From positions 1-64,000 of the forward strand of contig LUZN01000020.1 of assembly GCA_001603665.1 (NCBI GenBank): a DNA stretch of 64,000 nucleotides, given 5' to 3'. The stretch's first letter is position 1. Every line of letters starts with the position of its first letter. Origin of the DNA: Bacteroidales bacterium Bact_22 (lineage in GTDB: Bacteria > Bacteroidota > Bacteroidia > Bacteroidales > F082). Below are positions 21,122 to 31,134 of this stretch, piece by piece. The notes beneath the pieces were generated by a model, which saw only the letters and a program-made list of their open reading frames with translations, was not told where the DNA came from and ran no database searches. Made by a program: the position numbers and the translations under genes.

Positions 21122-21987
21122 ATTCTATTAACGCAGATTTTTAATGATTCTTTCCAATATGGAATCGTGATATTCAATTCTTTCTTGATTTTCGTCTTGT
21201 CGAGCACCGAATAGCTCGGACGCTTGACTTTGCTCGGGAATTCGTCGCTGTGGCACGGCTGGATGTCGCACTTGTTGCCGCTCAGCTCGCATATCTCTTT
21301 GGCGAAGTCGTACCAACTCGTAACTCCTTCATTACTAAAGTTGTAGAGGCTGTTGGCTGTTGGCCATTGGCCGTTGGCATTTTTAAGTTTTTCGATAAAA
21401 ACTTCTATCACTTTCGCGAGATCCAAAGCGTATGTCGGGGTGCCTACTTGGTCGAAAACGACTTTCAGACTGTCACGTTCGGCCGTAAGTTTGCGCATGG
21501 TCTTCACGAAATTGTTGCCAAACTCGCTGTAAAGCCAGGCAGTGCGGATGATTATGTGCTTGCATCCCACTTTTTCGATGGCGCGCTCGCCGAGAAGCTT
21601 GCTTCTACCGTATGCCCCCGTCGGATTCGCAGGCTCCGTCTCCGTCCTCGGAGTATTACCCTCATTTCCGCCGAAGACATAGTCCGTGGAGATGTGGATG
21701 AGCGTGGCGTCGTTGTCTTTGCATGCCTCCGCGAGATATCCCACCGCCGTTGCGTTAAGCTTCTCGGCGAGCGCCGGCTCATCTTCAGCCTTTTCGACGT
21801 TGGTATACCCGGCGCAGTTGACAATCACCTCTATCTTCTCGCGTCTCACGCAGTCCATCACGGCTTTTCTGTCGAGAATGTCGAGCTCCTCCACATCGGT
21901 GAAGATGTAGCGGTCGGACGAGTTCTTCGAAACTATCCGCATCTCGTTGCCGAGCTGACCGTTGGCGCCTGTGACTAATATATTCAT
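21118..21987 (-). CDS. rfbD: dTDP-4-dehydrorhamnose reductase
   Basis: 289 aa; ILVTGANGQLGNEMR, HISTDYVFGG, YGRSKLLGE; carries an extra NANGQWPTANS segment. Confidence 0.93.
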   Translation of the reverse strand: MNILVTGANGQLGNEMRIVSKNSSDRYIFTDVEELDILDRKAVMDCVRREKIEVIVNCAGYTNVEKAEDEPALAEKLNATAVGYLAEACKDNDATLIHISTDYVFGGNEGNTPRTETEPANPTGAYGRSKLLGERAIEKVGCKHIIIRTAWLYSEFGNNFVKTMRKLTAERDSLKVVFDQVGTPTYALDLAKVIEVFIEKLKNANGQWPTANSLYNFSNEGVTSWYDFAKEICELSGNKCDIQPCHSDEFPSKVKRPSYSVLDKTKIKKELNITIPYWKESLKICVNRI

Positions 21988-21990
21988 CTC

Positions 21991-22551
21991 TTATTTCTCA
22001 AAAACAAATGGCGATTCAAAATCTTTAAACAGAGTGTGATGCTTGTCTTTCTCCGACAAAATAACCTGTTTTTCAGATATTAACCAATTGATATTCAAAT
22101 CTTTATCATCCCACTGTAGTGCTCCTTCGCTTTGCGGAGCGTAGTAGTTGTCGCATTTGTACTGAAACACCGCAGTCTCGCTCAGCACGGAGAAACCATG
22201 GGCAAAGCCGCGCGGGATGAAAAACATACGATGGTTGTCTTCCGAGAGCTCACAAGCCACATGCTGTCCATAGGTCGGCGAGCTTTTGCGGATGTCGACG
22301 GCCACATCGAGAACTTTGCCTCTCACGCAGCGCACGAGCTTGGCCTGCGCGAACGGAGGTGCCTGAAAATGCAGACCTCTCAGCACGCCGAAACACGACC
22401 GTGACTCATTGTCCTGTACGAAGTTAACCTTCGCCACCTTTTCCTCAAACTCCCTCTGCGAAAACGACTCAAAAAAATATCCTCTCTCGTCACCAAACAC
22501 CTTCGGTTCGATGATCACCACGCCTTCTATGTCAGTTTTTATGACTTCCAT
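21991..22551 (-). CDS. rfbC: dTDP-4-dehydrorhamnose 3,5-epimerase
   Basis: 186 aa; DERGYFFESFSQREFEE, GVLRGLHFQAPPFAQAKLVRC, FIPRGFAHGFSVL. Confidence 0.95.
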   Translation of the reverse strand: MEVIKTDIEGVVIIEPKVFGDERGYFFESFSQREFEEKVAKVNFVQDNESRSCFGVLRGLHFQAPPFAQAKLVRCVRGKVLDVAVDIRKSSPTYGQHVACELSEDNHRMFFIPRGFAHGFSVLSETAVFQYKCDNYYAPQSEGALQWDDKDLNINWLISEKQVILSEKDKHHTLFKDFESPFVFEK

Positions 22552-22577
22552 CTAGCAAAAAATGTACAATTAACCTG

Positions 22578-22608
22578 CAAAAATACATATTTAAATTTTA
22601 ATATCAAA
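22578..22608 (-). promoter_or_regulatory. Promoter of the rfbC-led minus-strand operon
   Basis: Minus strand TTTG-N19-TATTTTTG. Confidence 0.55.
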
Positions 22609-22644
22609 GGAAAAAGTAGTATTTTTGCAAAAAATTCGAAAAAC

Positions 22645-23319
22645 ATGATTCTCTGTTTGGAAACTGCTACGCCGTCGTGTTCGGTGGCTTTAGTGCATAA
22701 TGGCGAGGTTTTGGCTTGCGAGGAAGACCCGAAAGGCCAGAATCACAGCGAAAAAATCACCCTTTTCATCGATAAGGTGATGAAAACAGCGGGTATTTCT
22801 TACGATCAACTCGACGCCGTCGCCGTCAGCATGGGACCGGGCTCCTACACCGGCCTCCGCATCGGCGTGAGCACCGCCAAAGGCATCTGCTACGCGGTCT
22901 CCAAACCGTTAATCGCCGTGGAAACGCTGCATGCGATGGCATATGGCTGTAAAAACAACGGCTTTTTGATCCCGATGATCGACGCCCGCCGCATGGAGGT
23001 CTACGCCGCCATCTTCGACGAAAACGTCAATAAAATAAAGGACACCGAGGCCCTCATCATCGACGAGAACTCGTTCGCTGAGTTGAAGAAAGATCATCAT
23101 CTGTACCTCTTCGGCGACGGCGCCGATAAATGCGCCGAACTCTTCGAAAACGACGATAAAATCACCGTAATCAAAGAGTTCTACTGCTCAGCGAAGTATA
23201 TGAACATCATCGCACAACGTAAGCTCGACGCCAAAGACTTCGTCGATGTGGCTTATTTCGAGCCTTTCTACCTCAAGGACTTCGTCCCTGGCACCCCAAC
23301 CGTCAAGGGTTTACACTAA
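22645..23319 (+). CDS. tsaB: tRNA threonylcarbamoyladenosine biosynthesis protein TsaB
   Basis: 224 aa; ILCLETATPSCSVALVHNGEV, GPGSYTGLRIGVSTAKGICYA. Confidence 0.93.
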   Translation: MILCLETATPSCSVALVHNGEVLACEEDPKGQNHSEKITLFIDKVMKTAGISYDQLDAVAVSMGPGSYTGLRIGVSTAKGICYAVSKPLIAVETLHAMAYGCKNNGFLIPMIDARRMEVYAAIFDENVNKIKDTEALIIDENSFAELKKDHHLYLFGDGADKCAELFENDDKITVIKEFYCSAKYMNIIAQRKLDAKDFVDVAYFEPFYLKDFVPGTPTVKGLH

Positions 23320-26300
23320 TCCTCGATCCGTTTGAATATGCTCCGAACTCCGGCGCATACTGGCACTGAATCTGCGCGTATCCGGCGCTGAAACTGCCGT
23401 CTTTTGTCACGTACAACTCGTACGAAACAGTGTGCTTGCCCTTTGGCAGACTTTCGAAGAAATATTCCATCGAAACATCAGTAGTGCTTTGATAATACCA
23501 AAGTCCATTGTCCCAATGGTAGCGCGAAAGCTGCTCCACCGGCTCGAAGCAGGCGCCCCGCAGGTCCTTCAGGTACACAAACTCCATGTCCTGACTGTTC
23601 TCAAACGTGATTTCCACCTTGACTTTATCGCCCACCTTGACGTTTTCAGGTATGATAAGCTCGCGTTTGATCTTCATCACGTCGTTGTGTTTCTGCACCT
23701 TGTCGATAGGCACGAAATACTGCCTGAAAACGCCGCCCCAAACCACATGATTCGAGTGGTTTTCAACCGTCACCTTGACGCTGTCATCGTTAACAATCAT
23801 TGATGCTTCCGCGCTTTCGGCACTCCAGTTGGTGCCGCGGTTCATGAGGGCGAAGATGGCCTCCACCGTGGCGCGCTCGTTCTCCCACATATTGGTGCGT
23901 TTCTGCGTGAGAATCCACAGACGCATATTGTCGATTTCGTCGGCGATAGGTTCAATTTCATTGAACGCCTCCAAAATCCTTGCTTCAGTCTCCACGCTGA
24001 TATAACGCCAGTACATTCCGAGTTCGTTCTTGAGAGCGCGCTCACGCAGCGACTTGACGACTAGTTTGGCTATTTCGCCGTGGTTGTTTCTGTTGAGTAT
24101 CAGGGCGATGTAAGACTGCTCTTCAATACTGAAACGTCGCCAGTCGCTGTATAACTTCCTGATAAAGAAGTCTTTAGCCTCGTTGAACTTGTCGCTTGTT
24201 TCGTAATCGAAATAACTCATCGCATAGAGTTCCTGCATCGTCATGAAGCCGCAGATGGCGTCTTTTTTCTTCTTCGGCGTGTCGAGTTTCTTATATCTCG
24301 TAATCACTTCATTTTCAAGGAAATGGAAGGCTTTTTCGGTCATCTCCGTGTTGTCGCCCAGATGACCGAGTCCGCACAGGATATACTGCGTGATGTACTC
24401 GCTTTCAGGCATGCCTTCGATCCACGACCAGCCACCGTTGACGGTCTGTTTTTTCTCAAGAATGCTCAGCGCTGAAGCGAGATTTTTGTCAATAGCTTCA
24501 GTATCAAAGAGTTTTGCGACGTTGGCGCGTTGCTGGGACTCGCTCTTGGCCTCAAGCACCCATGGCGTTTCCTTTAACAAAATAGCCTTCAGTTCTTCGT
24601 ATTTCTGCAGTTCCGACAAGGTGTCGCCTTCGTGGTCATCCAGCATTTCCTTGATGTTCGGATTGTTTGCGATAATTTCCTGAGCCATCTTGTTGGTGAA
24701 ATATCTGTTGAAGGCTGTCATCGCGTATTTCTCATCGCCATCGGCGAGATATGGCAAGGCCTGAATCGCGTAAAACATAGGATTTGCGTTGAAATTCAGC
24801 TTCACGTCGTAGTTGCGCTCATTATCATTCTTGATGTTAAACTCGTATTCCTCGTTGGTATTGGCCTTCGTCGTGAGCGAGTAGGTCTGAGTGAGGAACA
24901 CTTCGGAGCTCAACACTGGCAGCAGATGCTGCTCGGCATCGCTGAAACCGCCAGTGATTGCTGAGAAACGGAATGTCAGCACTCCGAGGTCTTTGCGCAT
25001 CGCCACTTTCCAGCGCACCCTACGGCTCTGATTGGCCGGAACCTTCATATGCTTGATGTCTTGAGCCAAGATAAGGTCGACAGGATTCCCGTTTTCGTCG
25101 AAAATCTCAAGTTTTGCTTCTGGATAAGCGAATTCGTCACTCATATTGATGACGTTGGCGGCAATCCAGAGCGTGTCTTCGTCGTAGGCAAACCTCGGCA
25201 TGTCGGCCATAATCATCAACGGCTGCTGTGTGACGACGGTTGTCTCATAGTTGCCGACTTTCAAATCTTTACTATATGTCAAAACCTTGAAATTCCAGCG
25301 TGTCAGCGCGTCAGGCATGGTGAAGGTGAAGGTGCAGTCGCCGTTTTCGTCGGTCCGCAGGTTAGGGTAGAAGAATGCCGTCTCGTTGAAGTCTTTACGG
25401 ATCTTTGCGGGCTGGATTTCCTGTTGTTGCGCACCTTCAGCCGAGGCTGTTTCTTTCAACTCTTGAGCTATGGCGGCATTCCCCGCAGGTGTGGCATCCT
25501 CTGTAATGACATACTCATACTCTTCGTCCATAACTAAGGTCTTCGCGTAGAGATTTCTATGGCCAAATCTGTTCCAATGACGCGGCAGCAAAGGCATATC
25601 CGAATACACGCTATTTTCCTCGATAAAGAAATGCGAGATGTAATAATACTGCGATTTTCGTTTTGTATCGAAACTTCTGTCTGACATTATTGTGCTGCTC
25701 GCAGGTATCGACGGCAGGGTGTTGAACGACCAGCTGAGCGCAGCGAAGTTGTCGAGAGCGGCATCGTACATCACAGCAAACATTGGCACTTTCACTGGAT
25801 TGCCCTTATAATCCTTCACTGTCACGCTCCATGTCTCCTCCGAACCCGGCAAGATTTTATTACGCTCCGTGTTCAGCACTATATCCAACTTCATATTGTC
25901 GAACGGCACCTCAACAAAGTCGATGTGTCGCATCTCAGTATTGTATTTCACCAACGCTACTTGGAAATCCATCCGACCGCGGTCCTCTTCCTTTACTTTG
26001 TACGAGAACTTGTAAATACTGTTGTTCAGGCTCACGCGCTCCGACTTGAGAATCTTCTTGCCGCTCTTTACCATCACCAGCGCCGAAACATTCTTTTCCG
26101 ATGAACCGACATAATAATTTATCGTCTCGCCAGGCTGAACCGAAGTCTTGTCGATATTTGTCCAAAGCATTGATTTATAAGGCATCTTCTTTGATTTTAT
26201 ATCGTGCACGACATATTTTTTTGAGAAGGCCGAAAGAGTGTCATCGACCGAGCGAAGTTCAATAATGTATTGTGCCGGAGTTAGTTTCTTATCCTTCAAT

Positions 26301-28741
26301 AGCTTGGCTTTGCCATCGACATCTAAAACTCCCTGAAAAACGATTTCTTTGGTAATGTTTTCTTTAGAATAATAATCGAATTTCGGGAAATAGGCCTTGA
26401 GCAGAACATCACTCAGAATCTTTCTGTCAAAATCGCCTAAATTTTTGGGATATTTATCTATATCATTGATTTTGAATACCTTATATTCGACTTTGGTGTT
26501 AGCTGGCTTACCGTTGATATTTGTCACGTTGACCATAAGGTTGTTAAGATCGCTGACGTCGATAGTCTCATCGTTGTTCGACAACGAGATGTTATATTTA
26601 TTATAGGTAGCGGTGATTCTGAACGAGCCTCTTTGTGATTCGCCTTGCTTATTTGTGGCTGTCACCTCAATCTCATAAGTGTACTGCGGAATGTTGACAA
26701 CAGGCACGTAATCCGACGGTTTCAGCTGAAAATCAATGTTATACGTGCCGTCGACTGCCGTAACGCCTTCGCCTAGCGAGATGGTCTCATCGTCGACATA
26801 ATACGGTACCCAATCCCAGAAACGGAACGGGAAATATGTCTTTCTAACGATTTGATATTTGAATTCTACGTTATCGAGACCGAATCCCGAGAGTGCAGCC
26901 ACCTTGCCCGAAATGGTAACGCTGTCGCCGATTTTGTATTCCTTCTCAGGCGATTCGAAAGTCACCTCGAAGGTCGGACGCTTGTATTCTTCAACCTGCA
27001 CGAATGCCGAGTTATGCTCGCCGACAATATAAAAATAGCCGTTGACTCTGTCGGTAGGGATGGTAAAACTGCCGCTTACCCTACCATATTCGTCGGTTGT
27101 AAGATGCAGAGTGTCAATAGTTTGCATGTTTGGATCTTGGAATGTAAAAGTGGTCTCGTAGTTAGGCACCACTTCCTTTGTCGTTGAGTTTCCGCGCAAC
27201 ACTATACAACTGAATTGCACCGTCTGTCCGGGACGATAGATGGCGCGGTCGGTAAAAATTCTGCTCTGAATCGTGAGGTTCTGATTTACATGGTTTTTAT
27301 AATAGTTGAAAACTCCCATCGACATCAGGGTGTCCTCGCCGTGGTAAAGATCGATGAAATACCTGTTGTTATTGGTCTTGGGAGCGACGATAAAACCGTT
27401 TTTGTCGCTCACTGCATCGCCTAAATCCTTGCGTTCGTACGATTTTGTCTTGTACGAATAGTTGCTTTCCGAAAAATGTGCCTTCACATTGTTCATAGGC
27501 TGTCCGCTCTCACGATTCACCACGTAAATGTTGAGCCCGTCGTCGGTCTCGAGGTTGAAAAATGCGAGGTCGCTGACCTGGAACGGCACAACAATCAGGT
27601 TATCCTTGTCGTCAAATTTTGTGTTATTCGAGAAGACGAGGTAATAAATTCCGTAATGCAATGCCGGCAGGGCGATGAGCGTCGAATGCTCGCAATAGTC
27701 AGTCTCGTAAGGCAGTTTCACGATGTTCTCAATGACGAGCTCCTTGCCGGCAAGAGCATCGATGAGCTTTTCGTTGTCGAGCTGCGAGAGATTAATGAAA
27801 TCTTTTGTGGAAACCTTGTAAAGTTTATATTTAGCGCCGGTTGTGTTACGATATGTTAGTCCGACAGGCACAGCCTGACCTGCCACGCACACGCTGTTCA
27901 GCTGTACGGCTACGCTTTTCTTCGTTATAGAAGTAAGATATTCCTCGCATTGCTTGTAAAGCGGATGGTTTTTATCAAGCAAAGTTATGGTTTCGTCGCA
28001 TAGTTTTTTTGCCTCGACATATTCATTTACATAAGTAAGATACTCGATCTGCTTGATTTTTATCTTCGCAATGAATTCATTATCAGTGCATTCGTCGGCC
28101 AGTTTGGTAAAATCGTCGTAGTTTTTATCAGTAACTTGTCCGAGCTGGTTAATCCTATTATTATAATAAGCCTTCGTGTATTCGTTTTCGAGGTCGAAGG
28201 CAAGAAGCTTTTCGTAAAGATTCTGTTTGTCGGCAAACCAGAAGTACTCACTTATCAGACAATGCATTACGTAGTCGTAGAGCGTCGGCTCGAGATCGAT
28301 GTCGAAGACGGTATGGTCGTTTTCCGACTGGAAAAGATCGGCATATTGCTCCATCGAGACGGTCTTGATGAAATCGTCGTCCTGATAGCCGATAACGTCG
28401 TCATATTTTGACTTAAATTTAGCGATTTCGACGTTCAGAATCACCTGCGAAGCCTTGGAAAGCTTGGGGAGATACGACTTACAATAACCCACGATGGTAT
28501 CCTCGGGATTCTCCTCTTTCATGTTGAGGATATCGCTGCGGCGGAGCACTGTCTTGAGCAGCTGGACGTCGTTTTTGTCCTTCAGTGCCTGTTTTTCGAT
28601 GTTGTTCAGCACTTTTTCGGCCGATTCGGGAAGCAGGTTGGAGATGTTTTCATCGTACTCCTTCCACATTTTTTGATAATCTTGAGCGTTGATACTCAAT
28701 GATATAGCTAATGCTATTATGAAAAATGCGATTTTTTTCAT
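23303..28741 (-). CDS. Alpha-2-macroglobulin-family protein (MG2/A2M)
   Basis: About 1812 aa from MKKIAFFIIALAISLSINAQ; FTDRAIYRPGQTVQFSCIVLRG, MPDALTRWNFKVLTYSKDLKVG, MIMADMPRFAYDEDTLWIAANVINMSDE. Confidence 0.88.
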   Translation of the reverse strand: MKKIAFFIIALAISLSINAQDYQKMWKEYDENISNLLPESAEKVLNNIEKQALKDKNDVQLLKTVLRRSDILNMKEENPEDTIVGYCKSYLPKLSKASQVILNVEIAKFKSKYDDVIGYQDDDFIKTVSMEQYADLFQSENDHTVFDIDLEPTLYDYVMHCLISEYFWFADKQNLYEKLLAFDLENEYTKAYYNNRINQLGQVTDKNYDDFTKLADECTDNEFIAKIKIKQIEYLTYVNEYVEAKKLCDETITLLDKNHPLYKQCEEYLTSITKKSVAVQLNSVCVAGQAVPVGLTYRNTTGAKYKLYKVSTKDFINLSQLDNEKLIDALAGKELVIENIVKLPYETDYCEHSTLIALPALHYGIYYLVFSNNTKFDDKDNLIVVPFQVSDLAFFNLETDDGLNIYVVNRESGQPMNNVKAHFSESNYSYKTKSYERKDLGDAVSDKNGFIVAPKTNNNRYFIDLYHGEDTLMSMGVFNYYKNHVNQNLTIQSRIFTDRAIYRPGQTVQFSCIVLRGNSTTKEVVPNYETTFTFQDPNMQTIDTLHLTTDEYGRVSGSFTIPTDRVNGYFYIVGEHNSAFVQVEEYKRPTFEVTFESPEKEYKIGDSVTISGKVAALSGFGLDNVEFKYQIVRKTYFPFRFWDWVPYYVDDETISLGEGVTAVDGTYNIDFQLKPSDYVPVVNIPQYTYEIEVTATNKQGESQRGSFRITATYNKYNISLSNNDETIDVSDLNNLMVNVTNINGKPANTKVEYKVFKINDIDKYPKNLGDFDRKILSDVLLKAYFPKFDYYSKENITKEIVFQGVLDVDGKAKLLKDKKLTPAQYIIELRSVDDTLSAFSKKYVVHDIKSKKMPYKSMLWTNIDKTSVQPGETINYYVGSSEKNVSALVMVKSGKKILKSERVSLNNSIYKFSYKVKEEDRGRMDFQVALVKYNTEMRHIDFVEVPFDNMKLDIVLNTERNKILPGSEETWSVTVKDYKGNPVKVPMFAVMYDAALDNFAALSWSFNTLPSIPASSTIMSDRSFDTKRKSQYYYISHFFIEENSVYSDMPLLPRHWNRFGHRNLYAKTLVMDEEYEYVITEDATPAGNAAIAQELKETASAEGAQQQEIQPAKIRKDFNETAFFYPNLRTDENGDCTFTFTMPDALTRWNFKVLTYSKDLKVGNYETTVVTQQPLMIMADMPRFAYDEDTLWIAANVINMSDEFAYPEAKLEIFDENGNPVDLILAQDIKHMKVPANQSRRVRWKVAMRKDLGVLTFRFSAITGGFSDAEQHLLPVLSSEVFLTQTYSLTTKANTNEEYEFNIKNDNERNYDVKLNFNANPMFYAIQALPYLADGDEKYAMTAFNRYFTNKMAQEIIANNPNIKEMLDDHEGDTLSELQKYEELKAILLKETPWVLEAKSESQQRANVAKLFDTEAIDKNLASALSILEKKQTVNGGWSWIEGMPESEYITQYILCGLGHLGDNTEMTEKAFHFLENEVITRYKKLDTPKKKKDAICGFMTMQELYAMSYFDYETSDKFNEAKDFFIRKLYSDWRRFSIEEQSYIALILNRNNHGEIAKLVVKSLRERALKNELGMYWRYISVETEARILEAFNEIEPIADEIDNMRLWILTQKRTNMWENERATVEAIFALMNRGTNWSAESAEASMIVNDDSVKVTVENHSNHVVWGGVFRQYFVPIDKVQKHNDVMKIKRELIIPENVKVGDKVKVEITFENSQDMEFVYLKDLRGACFEPVEQLSRYHWDNGLWYYQSTTDVSMEYFFESLPKGKHTVSYELYVTKDGSFSAGYAQIQCQYAPEFGAYSNGSRISVNP

Positions 28742-28787
28742 AGCAATAAAATTTATTCGGTAAAATAATAACAAAAATCGTGCCAAA

Positions 28788-29381
28788 TTATTGTTGCTCT
28801 TGGCCTTTCTCCTCCATCGCCTTCTTGTAACACTCGCGGCAGAGCGGTTCGTAGCTCTCGGTCTCGCCCAGCACGACGAGCTTGTCGCCGGCGATTTTAC
28901 GGTAGGAATACTGCGCCAGACTTCCGCAGCGCATGCAGATGGCGTGTACCTTGGTGACGTCTTCGGCTATGGCCATCAGCTGAGGCATCGGACCGAACGG
29001 CTTGCCCATGAAGTCCATGTCGAGACCAGCCACCACCACTCTAATCCCTTGATTAGCAAGCTGTTGACATACGTCGATAAGTTCGTTGCCGAAAAACTGG
29101 GCCTCGTCGATGCCTATCACGTCGCATTCGTTTGAGTAGAATAGAATCTGCTGGGCGTTTTCCACCGGGATGGAATGCAGGGCGTTGGAGTTATGCGACA
29201 CCACGTCTTCTTCTGAGTATCTCGTATCGATTCCCGGCTTGAAGATTTCGACCCTTAACTTGGCGATTCGGGCGCGGTTCAGACGACGGATCAACTCCTC
29301 GGTTTTGCCCGAAAACATTGAGCCGCACACCACTTCAATCCATCCTTGCGATTTATTATGAGAATCTTTTTCGAGAAACAT
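28788..29381 (-). CDS. tdk: Thymidine kinase
   Basis: [47 protein letters not shown]; start reset to [12 protein letters not shown]. Confidence 0.95.
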   Translation of the reverse strand: MFLEKDSHNKSQGWIEVVCGSMFSGKTEELIRRLNRARIAKLRVEIFKPGIDTRYSEEDVVSHNSNALHSIPVENAQQILFYSNECDVIGIDEAQFFGNELIDVCQQLANQGIRVVVAGLDMDFMGKPFGPMPQLMAIAEDVTKVHAICMRCGSLAQYSYRKIAGDKLVVLGETESYEPLCRECYKKAMEEKGQEQQ

Positions 29382-29438
29382 ATACGACGCGTTTAAATTT
29401 TTTATAATTTTGTAGCTACAAAAATAAGGAATTTTATC

Positions 29439-30221
29439 ATGGAAACACAAAAAAATGATGAAAAAAATATTGTGCTTGAGCTGAAACACCAGCTGGGCCG
29501 CATGATGGTGCAGGTTGACTACATGTATCGCAACGACCGTGAGATGAGCCGTCTCGACCTCGACATCATGATGGAACGCACCCGCGATTTGTATGATTTG
29601 CTGTGCGATTATCAGGCTGGGGAATATCATCATTCGCCCGTCGATGAGGTTGAGGAAGAACTTCGTAATACTGAAATTAACGAAGGAGGTGAGCTAATCA
29701 ACCGTGATGTGGATTTCGAGATAGAAACGCCGGCTGAGGTTTTGAACGAACCTGAAAATAATGAAAAAAATTCAGAGGAACCAGTTGATGAAACTCCCGC
29801 CGAACCAACGGATGAACCTGTTGCTGAAGATGAAGACGAGGACTGGGAGGACGAAGACGACGAGATGTTCCGCGTTGAACAACCTGTTGAAGAGATGCAG
29901 GAAACCCATGTAGAAGCTGAAGATGCTGAAGAAGAAATTGTTTCAGAGCCAGAAGACAACAGTCTGGCGGCAAAATTGCAGCGCGCACATGTCTCGGATA
30001 TCAGATTGGCATTGGGTATCAACGATAAAGTGATGATTATCAATGAGTTGTTTATGGGTTCGGTCGACCGCTACAACAAATCCATCGACGCTCTGAACGA
30101 CTTTCCGACGCTCTCGGGCGCCCGCGTCTACATGAGCGAGCTGCAGATCGAATTGCAGTGGGATACAGAATCTCAAGCATATAAGATGCTAAATGATTTG
30201 GTTGAAAGACGGTTTGTATGA
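29439..30221 (+). CDS. Hypothetical protein with conserved ends and long acidic linker
   Basis: 260 aa; C-terminal [36 protein letters not shown]; acidic middle [13 protein letters not shown]. Confidence 0.75.
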   Translation: METQKNDEKNIVLELKHQLGRMMVQVDYMYRNDREMSRLDLDIMMERTRDLYDLLCDYQAGEYHHSPVDEVEEELRNTEINEGGELINRDVDFEIETPAEVLNEPENNEKNSEEPVDETPAEPTDEPVAEDEDEDWEDEDDEMFRVEQPVEEMQETHVEAEDAEEEIVSEPEDNSLAAKLQRAHVSDIRLALGINDKVMIINELFMGSVDRYNKSIDALNDFPTLSGARVYMSELQIELQWDTESQAYKMLNDLVERRFV

Positions 30222-30919
30222 AGTTATATTTAGTCCCCACACCGATCGGTAACCTCGAGGATATCACCTTGAGGGCGTTGCGAGTGCTTCGCGAGGAGGT
30301 CGACGTGATTCTCGCCGAGGACACCCGCACCAGCGGTAACCTCTTGAAACACTACGACATAAGCAAGCCGATGCAGGCGTTCCATCTCAACAACGAGCAC
30401 ATGGTGGTGGAGCGTATCGCCGAGCGCATAGCCAACGGCGAACGCATGGCTTTGGTCACCGACGCCGGCACTCCGGCCATCTCCGACCCTGGCTTCATGC
30501 TCGTGCGCGAGTGCATAAAAAGAGGTGTGGCGGTGGAATGTCTCCCCGGTGCCACGGCCTTCGTGCCGGCTCTCGTCAACTCGGGACTGGCAGCCGACCA
30601 TTTCATATTCGAAGGATTCCTTCCACATAAGAAAGGCCGTCAGACGAAGATCAAGCAAATCGTTGAAAATGAATACACTACGATATTGTACGAGTCGCCG
30701 TTCCGACTGGTGAAGACGCTCGAACAGCTGGCCGAGGCTGCCAGTCCCGACAGAAAGGTGTCGGTGGCCCGCGAGCTGACGAAGATTCACGAAGAGAACG
30801 TGCGCGGAACACTGGAGGAGGTGATAAAATATTTCAAACAGAAGGAAGTCAAGGGAGAGATTGTAATTATTTTAGAGGGTAAAAACGGATCGAATCCGTC
30901 CGAATTATCGACCGACTGA
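30218..30919 (+). CDS. rsmI: 16S rRNA (cytidine1402-2'-O)-methyltransferase
   Basis: 233 aa; [52 protein letters not shown]. Confidence 0.95.
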   Translation: [233 protein letters not shown]

Positions 30920-30927
30920 AAAATTGC

Positions 30928-31015
30928 AAAATTCGACCTTTAGATACTGTTTTGTGACAAAATTTCCATATGTGTGACGAAATTCGGAAAAATTCGACCA
31001 AAAGATACTTTTTGA
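30928..31015 (+). repeat. Direct repeat AAAATTCGACC..AGATACT..TTTGAC (two units, offset 61 bp)
   Basis: Unit 1 30928-30958, unit 2 30989-31015. Confidence 0.7.
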
Positions 31016-31038
31016 CGTTAACGAGAAACGATTTTTTT

Positions 31039-31106
31039 CGTCATTTCGAGCGGACGTCGAACGCAGTGAGATGGTAGTCGAGACCTGAACTTCAGTCGAA
31101 ATGACG
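31039..31106 (+). repeat. REP/MITE-like element, short copy
   Basis: CGTCATTTCGAGCGGACGTCGAACGCAGTGAGATGGTAGTCGAGA...CAGTCGAAATGACG; inverted ends; homologous to 54168-54282. Confidence 0.8.
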
Positions 31107-31134
31107 GGGTTGTTCGAAAGTAAATTATAAAAAT

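Noticed and set aside
22645-23319. Convergent 3' overlaps (tsaB/A2M, ClC/exosortase, ROK/membrane protein) as a regulatory antisense system
   Set aside because: Overlaps are short (6-44 bp) and common in compact genomes; no specific evidence of regulation
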